From Faecalimonas sp. (lineage in GTDB: Bacteria; Bacillota_A; Clostridia; Lachnospirales; Lachnospiraceae): a DNA stretch of 32,401 nt. Position 1 is the stretch's first letter. Every line of letters begins with the position of its first letter. The stretch lies in NCBI GenBank assembly GCA_026169575.1, contig JAPFCT010000134.1:1-32401 (forward strand). Reading direction: 5' to 3'. The position numbers and the translations under genes were made by a program. Shown here one piece after another: positions 23,922-32,264 of this stretch. Below the pieces are notes generated by a model. The model was not told the DNA's origin, did not search any database, and saw only the letters and a program-made list of their open reading frames with translations.

Positions 23922-24683
23922 ATGAAACAATTGGGAAAATATAGCTTTCTGGTCATAGGAATATTTCTGCTGTTTACAGGTATGGTCTGGTATGTTCCGG
24001 AGTTTGTCACAGTAAGTAATAATGTTTATGGAAAGGAATTGCCGATCCAGTCGGCAGAAACAGAAGAGAAGAAGGCGGCACTGACATTTGAGTGTGCATG
24101 GGGTCATGGGAATCTGGACAAGATACTCGAGATCCTGCGCAGATATGATGTCCGTGCCGCTTTTTTTGTTACCGGGAACTGGGCAGAAACATATCCACAG
24201 GAACTTCAGAAGATCGTGCAGGGTGGGCATGATATTGGCAATCATTCGATGACTCATCGTAATTTGAAACAGCTTGAGGAAGCGGAGATTAAAGAAGAAG
24301 TGATGGAAGCGCATCAGATTCTGACAGAATTGGCTGAAAAAGAGATAAAGTTTTTCCGGCCTCCCTATGGCGCATTTGATGATACGATTTTGCTGACTGC
24401 AAAAAAGGTGGGATATCTGACCGTGATGGGCAGCATAGACTCCATGGACTGGAAAGATTACGGAACGGAAGAGATCATAAAAACGGTGATGGAAAATAAA
24501 GAACTGCAGCCGGGGGCGGTCATTCGGTTGAACAGTGAGACAAAATATACGAAAGATGCGTTGCCGAGGTTGATTGAGAAATTGCAGGAAGAAGGGTATC
24601 AGATAGTGCCGCTTTCCAATCTTTTGTATAAAGATGAGTATCATCTGGATGTCAAAGGAAGACAGTTTCCGGATGAAAATTAA
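23922..24683 (+). CDS. PdaB-like polysaccharide deacetylase with altered first motif
   Basis: A 253-residue protein with an N-terminal membrane anchor (residues 8-24, FLVIGIFLLFTGMVWYV) and an extracytoplasmic NodB domain from about residue 50. Motif 2 is present as GNHSMTH (His108, His112), motif 3 as RPPYGAFD and motif 4 as DSMDWKDYG. Motif 1, TFDDGP in most deacetylases and SFDAAWG in PdaB, reads TFECAWG, with Glu57 in place of the catalytic Asp. The AWG points to the PdaB branch, which is tied to sporulation in Bacillus. GGAG is 6 bases before ATG 23922; ATG 23910 is an alternative with a weak site. Activity is uncertain because of the altered motif. The 231 bases before the gene hold little else. 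Confidence 0.85.
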   Translation: MKQLGKYSFLVIGIFLLFTGMVWYVPEFVTVSNNVYGKELPIQSAETEEKKAALTFECAWGHGNLDKILEILRRYDVRAAFFVTGNWAETYPQELQKIVQGGHDIGNHSMTHRNLKQLEEAEIKEEVMEAHQILTELAEKEIKFFRPPYGAFDDTILLTAKKVGYLTVMGSIDSMDWKDYGTEEIIKTVMENKELQPGAVIRLNSETKYTKDALPRLIEKLQEEGYQIVPLSNLLYKDEYHLDVKGRQFPDEN

Positions 24684-24711
24684 TCTGTCTTCCGCCTGGA
24701 CTTCTGGTGGA

Positions 24712-25290
24712 TCAGTCTTCTTTTTTCAGTGGATTGGGACTGTGCACCGTCAGAATCTTTGTAATGTGACTGGTCTTGTTAGACCAGTTGTGTGGAATGC
24801 TTGACGGGATGTGAACAGAATCTCCGGGATAAAGATGATAGGTCATCCCGTCGATATTCATTGTGAGGATTCCCTCCAGAATATAGATGAATTCTTCTCC
24901 GGTGTGATGGTAGAGCTCCAGTGTTTCCTTTTCTTCAGGAAGGGGAGGCATAATCTCCACAAGACGAGGCAGAAGATCAAAGCTGGTCAGATGATCCGTC
25001 AGTGCATACTCAATGATCTCAGAATTGACAAGTGTCGTTTCTTTCTCATAGCTTCTCACTACATATTTTGGCTCCTGAGGAGAGGTAAGATCAAAGAAAG
25101 AAGAAAGTTCTACTTCCAGTACATGGGCAATTTTTTCCAAAGAGTCAATGGCGATACTTGTCAGCCCGCGCTCTAACTGAGAGAGAAAGCCGATGGAAAG
25201 CCCCGTCTGTTCACTAACATATTTCAAGGTATATTTCTTTTCTGTTCGCAGTTCTTTGATGCGAAGCCCGATAACAGCACTTTTATTCAT
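24712..25290 (-). CDS. XRE-family regulator with C-terminal cupin domain
   Basis: A 192-residue regulator. Residues 8-63 are a helix-turn-helix of the XRE type (RIKELRTEKKYTLKYVSEQTGLSIGF, start of helix pair), and residues 115-185 are a cupin (HHTGEEFIYILEGILTM, YPGDSVHIPSSIPHNW) that usually binds a small ligand. The order matches PuuR/SutR-like regulators of amine and amino-acid use. GGAG lies 8 bases before ATG 25290. It is divergent from the activase-HypD-ProC operon across a 298-base intergenic region with repeated 12-base motifs, so it most likely controls that operon, perhaps in response to hydroxyproline or proline. The ligand is inference. Confidence 0.9.
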   Translation of the reverse strand: MNKSAVIGLRIKELRTEKKYTLKYVSEQTGLSIGFLSQLERGLTSIAIDSLEKIAHVLEVELSSFFDLTSPQEPKYVVRSYEKETTLVNSEIIEYALTDHLTSFDLLPRLVEIMPPLPEEKETLELYHHTGEEFIYILEGILTMNIDGMTYHLYPGDSVHIPSSIPHNWSNKTSHITKILTVHSPNPLKKED

Positions 25291-25323
25291 CCCGGATTCT
25301 CCATTTCTTTTAGTGATAGTTCT

Positions 25324-25352
25324 ATGATAAAGGATTTAAAGACAAAAATCAA
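25324..25352 (-). promoter_or_regulatory. Possible promoter of the XRE-cupin regulator
   Basis: Minus strand TTGATT (25352-25347), 17 bases, TATCAT (25329-25324); transcription start near 25317. The -35 is only a partial match. Confidence 0.4.
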
Positions 25353-25388
25353 TTCACAGAGAATGAATTCTATAAAATTTCTAAAAAG

Positions 25389-25490
25389 TTTTTATGAAAA
25401 AAGTAAATAAAAATATCGAATAATTTTATGACAAAATAAAAATGCTGTGATATAATAGCAGAAACAGAGAAAATTTCATTTTTATGAAAA
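25389..25490. promoter_or_regulatory. Duplicated 12-mer flanking the hypD operon promoter, candidate operator
   Basis: TTTTTATGAAAA occurs identically at 25389-25400 and 25479-25490, exactly 90 bases apart, on either side of the promoter at 25428-25456. The second copy is part of a hairpin TTTCAT-TTTT-ATGAAA (25474-25489). ATGAAATTC on the minus strand near 25512-25520 is a related half. These could be binding sites of the divergent XRE-cupin regulator. The region is very AT-rich, so chance repeats are possible. Confidence 0.4.
25428..25456 (+). promoter_or_regulatory. Promoter of the hypD operon
   Basis: ATGACA (25428-25433), 17 bases, TATAAT (25451-25456). Predicted start near 25463, leaving a leader of about 125 bases with no recognised riboswitch before the activase gene. 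Confidence 0.7.
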
Positions 25491-25588
25491 TAAAACAATG
25501 TAAATTCGAAAAAGAATTTCATATGGGTTATAGAAAAAATTAACGTAAGTTGTAAAAAGTTCCCAGGTGGGGAAAGGTGGAGGGGATC

Positions 25589-26500
25589 ATGAACAATCCT
25601 GAGATTATGAATATTCAGAAATATTCCATCCATGATGGGGATGGGATCCGGACGACGGTCTTTTTTAAAGGTTGTCATTTAAAATGCTGGTGGTGCCACA
25701 ATCCGGAAAGCCAGAAATTCACACCGCAGTTGATGTTCCATGCGGACCGGTGTGGAGGATGCCATGCATGTGAGCAGATCTGCAGTCATCATGCGGTTAC
25801 GGTGGAGAATGGTGTTGCATGTACAGACCGGACAAAATGTGAACTTTGCAGGGAGTGTCTGGATCACTGTGTCAATAATGCGAGAGAGATCGTCGGCAAA
25901 GAATATACAATCGCAGAACTGATGAAAGAGATTGAAAAGGACTGCATGTTTTATGAAGAGTCCGGCGGAGGAGTGACATTGTCCGGCGGTGAAGTCATGG
26001 CGCAGAATATGGATTACATCGAGCAGCTGTTAAAGAAGCTGAAACGGAAAGGATACAATGTGGCGATCGATACGTGCGGTTATGCACCGCGGGAGAACTA
26101 TGAGAGGGTGCTTCCTTATGTAGATACGTTTCTATATGATATCAAGACAATGGATCCGGTGAAACATGAAAAATATATGGGGAAAGATAATGCACTGATC
26201 TTGTCGAATCTCCGTTTTATCAGTAAGCATGGAGCCAGGATCTATATCCGGATCCCGGTGATCGGCGGGGTCAATGATACGGAGGAGGATATGGATGCGA
26301 TCATAGATTTTCTGAAGAAATCTATTTCTGTCAGCCAGGTCAATCTGCTTCCGTATCATAAGATTGCCGGAGGAAAATATGACAAGCTGGATATCAGGTA
26401 TAAAGGGGATGCATTTACAATCCCGCCAAAAGAACAGATGGAAGCATTTCAGAGACAATTTATCCAAAATGGATTTGCAAATACAAAAATCGGAGGTTGA
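25589..26500 (+). CDS. Glycyl-radical enzyme activating protein for HypD (radical SAM)
   Basis: A 303-residue radical SAM enzyme that installs the glycyl radical on the neighbouring dehydratase. The SAM cluster motif is C-HLK-C-WW-C (FFKGCHLKCWWCHNPES). An inserted ferredoxin-like part follows with CGGCHACEQIC and CELCRECLDHC, two clusters of C-x2-C-x2-C-x3-C type, as is usual for activases of this family. TLSGGEVMAQ is the SAM-binding GGE motif. The common GPGIRTT reads GDGIRTT here. ATG 25589 follows GGAGGGG; the GTG at 25577 is an alternative start, adding four residues. The HypD start lies two bases after this stop, showing tight coupling. Often called HypD-AE. Confidence 0.93.
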   Translation: MNNPEIMNIQKYSIHDGDGIRTTVFFKGCHLKCWWCHNPESQKFTPQLMFHADRCGGCHACEQICSHHAVTVENGVACTDRTKCELCRECLDHCVNNAREIVGKEYTIAELMKEIEKDCMFYEESGGGVTLSGGEVMAQNMDYIEQLLKKLKRKGYNVAIDTCGYAPRENYERVLPYVDTFLYDIKTMDPVKHEKYMGKDNALILSNLRFISKHGARIYIRIPVIGGVNDTEEDMDAIIDFLKKSISVSQVNLLPYHKIAGGKYDKLDIRYKGDAFTIPPKEQMEAFQRQFIQNGFANTKIGG

Positions 26501-26502
26501 TC

Positions 26503-28875
26503 ATGGGAAGAGGTATGAACGAAAGAATTCAGAAACTGAGAGAACAGAGTGTGGAGGCGATCCCACATATTTATATGGAACGTGCGGATCTGGAGACGGA
26601 CGCGTATATGATGTATGAAGGTTCTGTCAGTGTGCCGGAGATGCGGGCGCTGGCATTTAAGCATTTTATGGCAAATAAGACACTTTGTATCAATGAAGGA
26701 GAACTGATCGTCGGAGAGAAAGGAGACAGCCCGCAGTCGGCGCCGACATTCCCGGAACTTTGCTGTCATACGCTGGAGGACATGCATGTGATGAATGACC
26801 GGGATTTGATCAGTTTTAAAGTGACAGAGGAAGATTTAAAACTTCAGAAGGAGAAGATTATCCCATACTGGGAGAATCGTTCTATCCGTCATAAGATCCT
26901 TCATAACATGAGTAAGCAGTGGAAAGAATGCTATGAGGCAGGGATTTTCACGGAATTTATGGAGCAGAGAGGACCGGGGCACACCGTTGGTTCTGAGAAG
27001 ATCTACAAAAAAGGATTTCTCGATTACAAGCAGGATATCATCGAGAGCAGAAACCGTCTGGATTTTCTCAATGACAAGGAAGCGCTTGACAAGCGTGCGC
27101 AGTTAAATGCGATGGAGATCGCCTGCGATGCGATCATGATCCTCGGAGAGCGTTATGCGGCGCTTGCAAGAGAACTTGCAGAGAAAGAGGAAGATGAAGT
27201 AAGAAAGCAGGAACTGCTGCAGATTGCGGCAAACTGCGATGTGGTTCCGGCGCATGCGCCGCAGACGTACTGGCAGGCGATCCAGATGTACTGGTTCGTA
27301 CATCTTGGGGTGACGACGGAGTTGAATCCATGGGATGCATACAGTCCGGGAAGACTGGACCAGCATTTGAATCCGTTCTATGAGAGAGATACCGAGGCGG
27401 GGATTTTAGACGATGAGAAGGCGCTGGAACTTTTAGAGTGTCTCTGGGTGAAATTTAACAATCAGCCTGCACCGCCAAAAGTAGGTATCACCTTAAAAGA
27501 GAGCAGCACTTACACGGATTTTGCCAATATCAACACCGGAGGGATCACGCCGGATGGACAGAACGGAGTCAATGAGGTCAGCTATCTGATCTTAGACTGT
27601 ATGGATGAGATGAAGCTTCTGCAGCCAAGCTCCAATGTACAGATCAGTAAGAAGACACCGATGAAGTTCTTAAAGCGTGCCTGCGAGATTTCTAGAAAAG
27701 GATGGGGACAGCCGGCATTTTATAATACGGAGGCGATCATCCAGGAATTGTTAAATGCGGGAAAATCGATCGAGGATGCAAGAAGAGGCGGAACGAGCGG
27801 ATGTGTGGAGACCGGTGCGTTTGGAAATGAAGCGTATATTCTGACCGGATATTTCAACCTTCCGAAGATTTTAGAGATCACACTGCACAATGGATTTGAT
27901 CCGGTCAGCAAAAAGCAGCTCGGACTTCAGACTGGGGAAGCGACAGAGTTCCATTCTTATGAGGAACTGTTTGATGCTTATAAAAAGCAGGTAGAATATT
28001 TTGCAGATATCAAAATGGAAGGAAGCAATATCATTGAGAAGATCTATGCAGAATATATGCCGGCGCCATTTTTGTCAGTGATCACAAACGACTGTATTTC
28101 CACCGGAAAAGATTACAATGCCGGAGGAGCGCGCTATAACATCAACTACCTGCAGGGGGTAGGGATCGGTACGATCACAGACTCTCTGACAGCGATCAAA
28201 TACAATGTGTTTGATGAGAAGAAGTTTACGATGGCAGAGCTGATGGAAGCGATGGAGCATAACTTTGAAGGATACGAAATGATTGCAAATCTTGTACGCA
28301 ACAAGACGCCGAAATATGGAAATGACGATGACTATGCGGATGATGTGATGCAGGCAGTTTTTGACTTTTATTATCACACGGTGACCGGAAGACCAAATAT
28401 GAAGGGTGGTACTTACCGGATCAATATGCTCCCGACGACGTGCCACGTGTATTTCGGTGAGGTAATGCTGGCAAGTCCGAACGGACGTCTCGCGCACAAG
28501 CCGGTATCAGAAGGAATCTCCCCGGAGAAAGGTGCAGATATCTGCGGTCCGACCGCAGTTGTGAAATCTGCTTCCAAAATGGATCATGTGCGGACCGGAG
28601 GAACACTTCTGAATCAAAAATTCACACCGAGTGTTGTTGCAGGGGAAGAAGGACTGACACAGATGGCAAATCTTGTGCGCAGCTACTTCAATATGGATGG
28701 ACATCATATCCAGTTCAATGTCATTGACAGACAGACGCTGATCGATGCCCAGAACAACCCGGAAGAGTATAAGGATCTGATCGTTCGTGTGGCAGGATAC
28801 AGTGACCATTTCCGAAATCTGAGCAAGGCGCTTCAGGACGAGATCATTGAACGTACAGAACAATCATTTAATTAG
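26503..28875 (+). CDS. hypD: Trans-4-hydroxy-L-proline dehydratase (glycyl-radical enzyme)
   Basis: This 790-residue glycyl-radical enzyme dehydrates trans-4-hydroxy-L-proline to 1-pyrroline-5-carboxylate in the cytoplasm. The thiyl-radical Cys434 (GTSGCVETG) and the radical Gly765 (RVAGYSDHF) fall at the same numbers that I recall for the Clostridioides difficile enzyme. So do its reported active-site residues: Phe152, His160, Asp278, Ser334, Asp339, Phe340, Glu436, Tyr450 and Thr645. The numbers were counted here; their roles are from published work as remembered. This separates it from pyruvate formate-lyase, choline lyase and glycerol dehydratases. ATG 26503 lies 6 bases after GGAGG; a TTG at 26497 is less likely. 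proC follows 42 bases later, as expected for the pathway. Confidence 0.96.
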   Translation: MGRGMNERIQKLREQSVEAIPHIYMERADLETDAYMMYEGSVSVPEMRALAFKHFMANKTLCINEGELIVGEKGDSPQSAPTFPELCCHTLEDMHVMNDRDLISFKVTEEDLKLQKEKIIPYWENRSIRHKILHNMSKQWKECYEAGIFTEFMEQRGPGHTVGSEKIYKKGFLDYKQDIIESRNRLDFLNDKEALDKRAQLNAMEIACDAIMILGERYAALARELAEKEEDEVRKQELLQIAANCDVVPAHAPQTYWQAIQMYWFVHLGVTTELNPWDAYSPGRLDQHLNPFYERDTEAGILDDEKALELLECLWVKFNNQPAPPKVGITLKESSTYTDFANINTGGITPDGQNGVNEVSYLILDCMDEMKLLQPSSNVQISKKTPMKFLKRACEISRKGWGQPAFYNTEAIIQELLNAGKSIEDARRGGTSGCVETGAFGNEAYILTGYFNLPKILEITLHNGFDPVSKKQLGLQTGEATEFHSYEELFDAYKKQVEYFADIKMEGSNIIEKIYAEYMPAPFLSVITNDCISTGKDYNAGGARYNINYLQGVGIGTITDSLTAIKYNVFDEKKFTMAELMEAMEHNFEGYEMIANLVRNKTPKYGNDDDYADDVMQAVFDFYYHTVTGRPNMKGGTYRINMLPTTCHVYFGEVMLASPNGRLAHKPVSEGISPEKGADICGPTAVVKSASKMDHVRTGGTLLNQKFTPSVVAGEEGLTQMANLVRSYFNMDGHHIQFNVIDRQTLIDAQNNPEEYKDLIVRVAGYSDHFRNLSKALQDEIIERTEQSFN

Positions 28876-28917
28876 GAAAGCTGTTTTTTGGAGCTACTGT
28901 GAAAGGAGAAGAGAAAT

Positions 28918-29727
28918 ATGGAGAAGAAATTAGGATTTATCGGTGCCGGAAATATGGCAAAGGCGATGATGGGCGGAATTTTAAAAAATAAACTTCTGCT
29001 GCCAAAAGAGGTGATCGCATCAGATCTTTATCTGCCGGGGCTGGAGCAGACGAAGGAAGAGCTTGGAATCTCTGTGACAACAGATAATAAAGAAGTGGTG
29101 AAAACTGCAGAAGTAGTCATTCTGTCTGTAAAACCGCAGTTTTACGCGTCTGTGATCGAAGAGATACGGGAATTTGTGACAGCGGAGCAGATCATTGTTA
29201 CGATTGCTCCGGGGCAGACACTGGAACAGTTGCAGGAACTGTTTGGAAAACCGGTAAAGATCGTCCGGACGATGCCGAATACACCGGCGCTTGTCGGAGA
29301 GGGGATTACAGGGATCTGCAAAAATGAACTGGTGACAGAGGAAGAACTTTCTTATGTCTGCAAGATTTTCAGCGGATTTGGAAAGGCGGAAGTGTTAAGT
29401 GAAAAGCTGATGGATGTAGTAGTATCTGTGAGCGGAAGTTCACCGGCATATGTCTTTTTATTTATCGAAGCGATGGCAGATGCGGCAGTGGCAGACGGAA
29501 TGCCGCGGGCGCAGGCATATCAGTTTGCGGCACAGGCAGTCTATGGAAGTGCGAAGATGGTACTGGAAACCGGAAAACACCCGGGAGAATTAAAAGATAT
29601 GGTATGTTCGCCGGGGGGAACGACGATCGAGGCAGTGCGTGTGCTGGAAGAAAAAGGATTCAGAAGCAGTGTCATTGAAGCCATGAAAGCGTGCGTAAAA
29701 GTTGCAAAAGAGCTCGGAAAGAAGTAA
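28918..29727 (+). CDS. proC: Pyrroline-5-carboxylate reductase
   Basis: A 269-residue NAD(P)H enzyme that reduces pyrroline-5-carboxylate to L-proline. The N-terminal Rossmann motif is GFIGAGNMAKAM (residues 6-17), the central part has RTMPNTPALVGEG and the C-terminal dimer domain has the signature SGSSPAYVFLFIEA and CSPGGTTIEA. AAAGGAG precedes the ATG. The gene follows hypD directly, so here it most likely turns the HypD product into proline rather than serving only proline biosynthesis; the hypD-proC pair is known from Clostridia. Whether the cell has another proC is not visible. Confidence 0.96.
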   Translation: MEKKLGFIGAGNMAKAMMGGILKNKLLLPKEVIASDLYLPGLEQTKEELGISVTTDNKEVVKTAEVVILSVKPQFYASVIEEIREFVTAEQIIVTIAPGQTLEQLQELFGKPVKIVRTMPNTPALVGEGITGICKNELVTEEELSYVCKIFSGFGKAEVLSEKLMDVVVSVSGSSPAYVFLFIEAMADAAVADGMPRAQAYQFAAQAVYGSAKMVLETGKHPGELKDMVCSPGGTTIEAVRVLEEKGFRSSVIEAMKACVKVAKELGKK

Positions 29728-29766
29728 AATAAAAAGAAAATGCAGCGCGAAAGGAGCTACGCAGGG

Positions 29767-30771
29767 ATGGAATATCACGCAAACAAAGACAGATACAGCA
29801 CAATGAAGTATCAAAGAAGTGGGAAGAGCGGGCTGAAGCTTCCGGCGGTATCGCTTGGACTTTGGCATAACTTTGGAACAAACGATGACTTTGAATCGAT
29901 GCGGCAGATGTGTTTTACCGCATTTGATCTGGGAATCACACATTTTGATCTGGCAAATAATTATGGACCGCTGCCGGGAAGTGCAGAGATGAATTTCGGA
30001 AAGATCCTGAAGCAGGATCTGGGAACTTACCGCGATGAACTGATCATCAGTACAAAGGCAGGGTATGAGATGTGGGATGGTCCTTATGGGAGAGGCGGCA
30101 GCAGGAAATATATGCTTGCGAGTCTGGATCAGAGTCTGAAGCGTATGGGGCTGGAATATGTCGATATTTTTTATCATCACTGCACAGATCCGGAGACACC
30201 GGTTGAGGAGAGCATGATGGCGCTTGACACAGCAGTGAAGCAGGGAAAGGCGCTGTATGCGGGGATTTCCAACTATGACCTGGAACATACGGTGCAGGCG
30301 ATGGAGATTTTAAAAGAACTGAAATGTCCTTTCGTGATCAACCAGATCCGCTATTCGATCCTGGATCGTTGGATCGAGGAGGATGGACTGAAAGCATTTG
30401 CGAAGAAAAATGGATGCGGACTGATCGCATTCAGCCCGCTGGCGCAGGGGCTTCTCTCTGACCGCTACCTGCATGGGATCCCGGAGGACAGCCGGATCCG
30501 AAAGAGCGGAAGATTCTTAAAGGAAAGCGCAGTTACAAAGAAACGTCTGGAACAACTGGAGGCATTGAATACAGTTGCAAAAGAGCGTGGACAGACACTG
30601 GCGCAGATGGCGCTTTCGTGGGTACTTCGCGATGGGGATGTGACAAGTGTCCTGATCGGAGCATCCAAGCCGGAGCAGATCCGGGAGAATGTAAAAATCG
30701 TTGAAAAAACAAAATTCAGTGAAGAGGAGCTTAGACGAATCGATGAATTGTCAAAAGCAGTCACAAAATAA
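29767..30771 (+). CDS. Aldo/keto reductase, YghZ/Gpr-like
   Basis: A 334-residue NADPH-dependent reductase closely following E. coli YghZ (L-glyceraldehyde 3-phosphate reductase): KSGLKLPAVSLGLWHNFG, THFDLANNYGPLPGSAEMNFG, STKAGYEMWDGPYGRGGSRKY and VLIGASKPEQIRENV. The tetrad Asp, Tyr, Lys and His is in FDLANNYG, ISTKAG and FYHHC. ATG 29767 aligns with the E. coli start and has GGAG 10 bases upstream; ATG 29740 would add nine residues. It lies 39 bases after proC and may be co-transcribed, though no role in hydroxyproline use is known. Related proteins detoxify methylglyoxal or bind potassium channels. Confidence 0.9.
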   Translation: MEYHANKDRYSTMKYQRSGKSGLKLPAVSLGLWHNFGTNDDFESMRQMCFTAFDLGITHFDLANNYGPLPGSAEMNFGKILKQDLGTYRDELIISTKAGYEMWDGPYGRGGSRKYMLASLDQSLKRMGLEYVDIFYHHCTDPETPVEESMMALDTAVKQGKALYAGISNYDLEHTVQAMEILKELKCPFVINQIRYSILDRWIEEDGLKAFAKKNGCGLIAFSPLAQGLLSDRYLHGIPEDSRIRKSGRFLKESAVTKKRLEQLEALNTVAKERGQTLAQMALSWVLRDGDVTSVLIGASKPEQIRENVKIVEKTKFSEEELRRIDELSKAVTK

Positions 30772-30782
30772 CAGCGATTTCG

Positions 30783-30811
30783 TTGACAAATAAAATAGAG
30801 ATTGTTATGAT
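30783..30811 (+). promoter_or_regulatory. Promoter of glnA
   Basis: TTGACA (30783-30788), 17 bases, TATGAT (30806-30811). The predicted start near 30818 is only about 6 bases before a terminator hairpin. Confidence 0.85.
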
Positions 30812-30823
30812 GAAACACAGACG

Positions 30824-30854
30824 AGGGCGTTTTCTATGGAGGAACGCCCTTTTT
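30824..30854 (+). terminator. Leader terminator (attenuator) of glnA
   Basis: AGGGCGTT (30824-30831) pairs with AACGCCCT (30843-30850) and is followed by TTTTT. G-U pairs can extend the stem to a 7-base loop CTATGGA. A second hairpin, TTTTTCTG (30850-30857) with CAGAAAAA (30863-30870), uses the same T-tract, so the two may compete. Placed between promoter and glnA, it suggests control by antitermination. Confidence 0.8.
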
Positions 30855-30897
30855 CTGGATAGCAGAAAAAGAAAAGGTTCTGACCGGGGAGGGGACT

Positions 30898-32223
30898 ATG
30901 AGAACATATACAAAGGAAGATATTATACGGATCGTGGAAGAGGAGGATATTGAATTTATCCGCCTTCAGTTTACAGACATGCTTGGGACACTGAAAAATA
31001 TCGCGATCACAGCAAGCCAGCTTCAGAGAGTGCTGGATCATCAGTGCATATTTGATGGCTCATGTATGGAAGGATTTATCCAGGTGGAGGAGGAAGATAT
31101 GTATCTCTGCCCAGATCTCAGTACATTTGAAATCTTTCCGTGGCGTCCGCAGCAGGGAAAGGTGGCACGTTTTCTCTGTGACGTCTGTAAGAGTGACGGA
31201 ACTCCGTTTGAGAGTGATTCACGACAGATTTTAAAGAGAACGATCCAAAAGGCCAAAGAAAAGGGATACACGATGGAAGTCGGAAGTGAATGTGAGTTCT
31301 TCTTATTTCATATAGATGAGGAAGGGACACCGACAACGGTGACACATGAATGTGCCGGATATTTTGATATGGATCCGATGGATTTTGGAGAGAATACAAG
31401 GAGAGATATTGTACTGACGTTGGAGGAGATGGGATTTGTGATCGAGTCTTCCCATCATGAGATCGCTCCTGCACAGCATGAGATCGTATTTCGGCACAGT
31501 GAGGCGTTGCCTGCGGCAGATGATATCATGACGTTTAAGATGGTTGTGCGGACGATTGCGAAAAGGCACGGACTGCATGCGACGTTTATGCCAAAGCCAA
31601 AAAGTGAGAGCGCAGGTTCCGGGATGCATCTGAATCTGACGCTCCAAAAAGATGGAAAGAATCTGTTCCTCGACGGGCAGGACCCATATGGGCTGAGCCA
31701 AGATGCATACTATTTTATCGGAGGTCTGATGAAACATATCGGTGCAATCTCGCTGTTTGCCAATCCGATCGTCAACTCTTATAAAAGAATGATACCGGGA
31801 TTTGATGCTCCGGTCTATGCCAACTGGTCAGTGAAGAAGAAAAGTGCGCTAATCCGCATTCCGTTTGCAAGAGAAGGGAAAAAATGGATCGAATTAAGAA
31901 GCCCGGATGCGGCGGCAAATCCATATCTGGCATTGGCAGTATGCCTGGCAGCGGGAATGGATGGAATAGAGAATCAGATCCTTCCGCCGGCATGTATCGA
32001 TGAGAATCCATCGGTAAAAGAAGGGCAGGAAAGCACAGAAGTCTTCCGGCTGCCGAAAAGTCTTTCGGAGGCGGTAGAAGCATTTGCCGGAGATGAACTG
32101 ATCCAGAGTGTGATCGGAAGAGAATTGTCGCAGAAGTACATGCAGGCGAAAAAAAGAGAATACCAGGATTACTGTGCACAGGTTACGGACTGGGAACTGG
32201 ATCGGTATTTGTACCGGATATAA
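30898..32223 (+). CDS. glnA: Glutamine synthetase type I
   Basis: A 441-residue enzyme that makes glutamine from glutamate, ammonia and ATP, and forms a dodecamer in the cytoplasm. Landmarks are the N-terminal beta-grasp (FIRLQFTDMLGTLKNI), the metal-binding VGSECEFFLF and APAQHEIVF, FMPKPKSESAGSGMHLN, the NPIVNSYKRM loop and the RSPDAAANPYLALA segment with the ammonia-site Glu region. Length fits the GSI-alpha form of Firmicutes, without the insert and adenylylation Tyr of the beta form. GGGGAGGGG precedes the ATG. It is transcribed from a promoter followed by a leader terminator, and the next gene appears to encode an antiterminator-type regulator. Confidence 0.97.
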   Translation: MRTYTKEDIIRIVEEEDIEFIRLQFTDMLGTLKNIAITASQLQRVLDHQCIFDGSCMEGFIQVEEEDMYLCPDLSTFEIFPWRPQQGKVARFLCDVCKSDGTPFESDSRQILKRTIQKAKEKGYTMEVGSECEFFLFHIDEEGTPTTVTHECAGYFDMDPMDFGENTRRDIVLTLEEMGFVIESSHHEIAPAQHEIVFRHSEALPAADDIMTFKMVVRTIAKRHGLHATFMPKPKSESAGSGMHLNLTLQKDGKNLFLDGQDPYGLSQDAYYFIGGLMKHIGAISLFANPIVNSYKRMIPGFDAPVYANWSVKKKSALIRIPFAREGKKWIELRSPDAAANPYLALAVCLAAGMDGIENQILPPACIDENPSVKEGQESTEVFRLPKSLSEAVEAFAGDELIQSVIGRELSQKYMQAKKREYQDYCAQVTDWELDRYLYRI

Positions 32224-32264
32224 AATGCTCTGTCAGATAAAACAAGATGCAGGGAGGGATGAGC

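Noticed and set aside
24657..24693. Perfect 9-bp inverted repeat GGAAGACAG/CTGTCTTCC at the end of the deacetylase gene
   Set aside because: It starts inside the coding sequence and has no T-tract on either strand, so a terminator call is not supported.
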